Of a stretch of 5,342 nucleotides of DNA, positions 5,269-5,342 are shown in pieces. Location of the stretch: assembly GCA_039033795.1 (NCBI GenBank), contig JBCCBY010000213.1:1-5342 (forward strand), read 5' to 3'. The position numbers and the translations under genes were made by a program. The stretch is from Parvularcula sp039033795 (GTDB taxonomy: Bacteria > Pseudomonadota > Alphaproteobacteria > Caulobacterales > Parvularculaceae). The stretch's first letter is position 1. Each line of letters opens with the position of its first letter. The notes below the pieces were generated by a model. The model searched no databases. It was not told the origin of the DNA and saw nothing but the letters and a program-made list of their open reading frames with translations.

Positions 5269-5342
5269 AGATCACCACATGGTTGTTGGCGGGCACGCGC
5301 TCAGCTTGGGTCATGCTGAGCGCGAAGCGTGCGGCGAGGGGC
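5240..5342 (-). CDS. C-terminal tail of a probable convergent gene, product unknown
   Basis: The minus strand is open from the window edge to a TGA at 5242-5240, giving 33 residues that begin PLAARFALSMTQAERVPA and continue NNHVVIFTQEG. The other two minus frames hit stops within the 5'-most part of this stretch. The composition (mixed hydrophobic, acidic and small residues) looks like real protein. No family can be named from so little. It would converge on rsmD with a 29-bp overlap of the 3' ends. Confidence 0.45.
   Translation of the reverse strand, partial: PLAARFALSMTQAERVPANNHVVIFTQEGREES
5296..5324. repeat. Perfect 10-bp inverted repeat after rsmD, possible terminator
   Basis: CGCGCTCAGC (5296-5305) and GCTGAGCGCG (5315-5324) are exact reverse complements around a 9-base loop. 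It begins 28 bases after the rsmD stop codon, where an operon terminator is expected. No T-run follows in either direction. It also lies inside the predicted convergent coding tail, so coding sequence and transcript-end structure may share it. Confidence 0.5.

Overview
The window looks like an ordinary stretch of chromosome from an alphaproteobacterium, moderately GC-rich by eye. The suggestion rests on four things: the flagellin is of the short-motif type seen in this class; an OmpA/glycine-zipper lipoprotein sits beside it; an RsuA/RluB-type pseudouridine synthase gene is linked to rsmD; and the untyped gene between those two resembles a family I associate with Alphaproteobacteria. No finer taxonomy can be supported, and there are no rRNA, tRNA, CRISPR or mobile-element signatures.

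Layout: (1) 1-567, plus strand, the C-terminal part of a short-chain dehydrogenase whose start lies outside the window. (2) A hairpin at 577-606 separates it from a convergent flagellin gene (608-2044, minus, GTG start). This flagellin keeps normal N- and C-terminal filament domains, but its variable middle is a beta-sandwich domain resembling carbohydrate-binding (CBM6/35-like) modules. (3) A 217-bp non-coding gap (2045-2261) holds the flagellin ribosome binding site, a candidate EcfG-type stress promoter overlapping an imperfect inverted repeat, and the intrinsic terminator of the next gene. (4) 2262-2933, minus, an outer-membrane lipoprotein with a glycine-zipper segment and an OmpA-like peptidoglycan-binding domain. 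(5) A 113-bp divergent intergenic region (2934-3046) with two small inverted repeats. (6) A tightly packed plus-strand operon: an RsuA/RluB-type pseudouridine synthase (3047-3799), an uncharacterised 301-residue protein starting on the next base (3800-4705), and rsmD overlapping it by 4 bases (4702-5268). (7) The last 100 bases hold the tail of a probable convergent minus-strand gene and a perfect 10-bp stem.

Working together: the right-hand operon is a ribosome-maturation unit (23S or 16S pseudouridylation plus 16S m2G966 methylation), with an unknown protein translationally coupled to both enzymes. The left half concerns the cell surface: an isolated flagellin with a putative glycan-binding outer domain, and an envelope-anchoring lipoprotein. 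The most noteworthy items are the lectin-like flagellin and the unknown protein inside the rRNA-modification operon.
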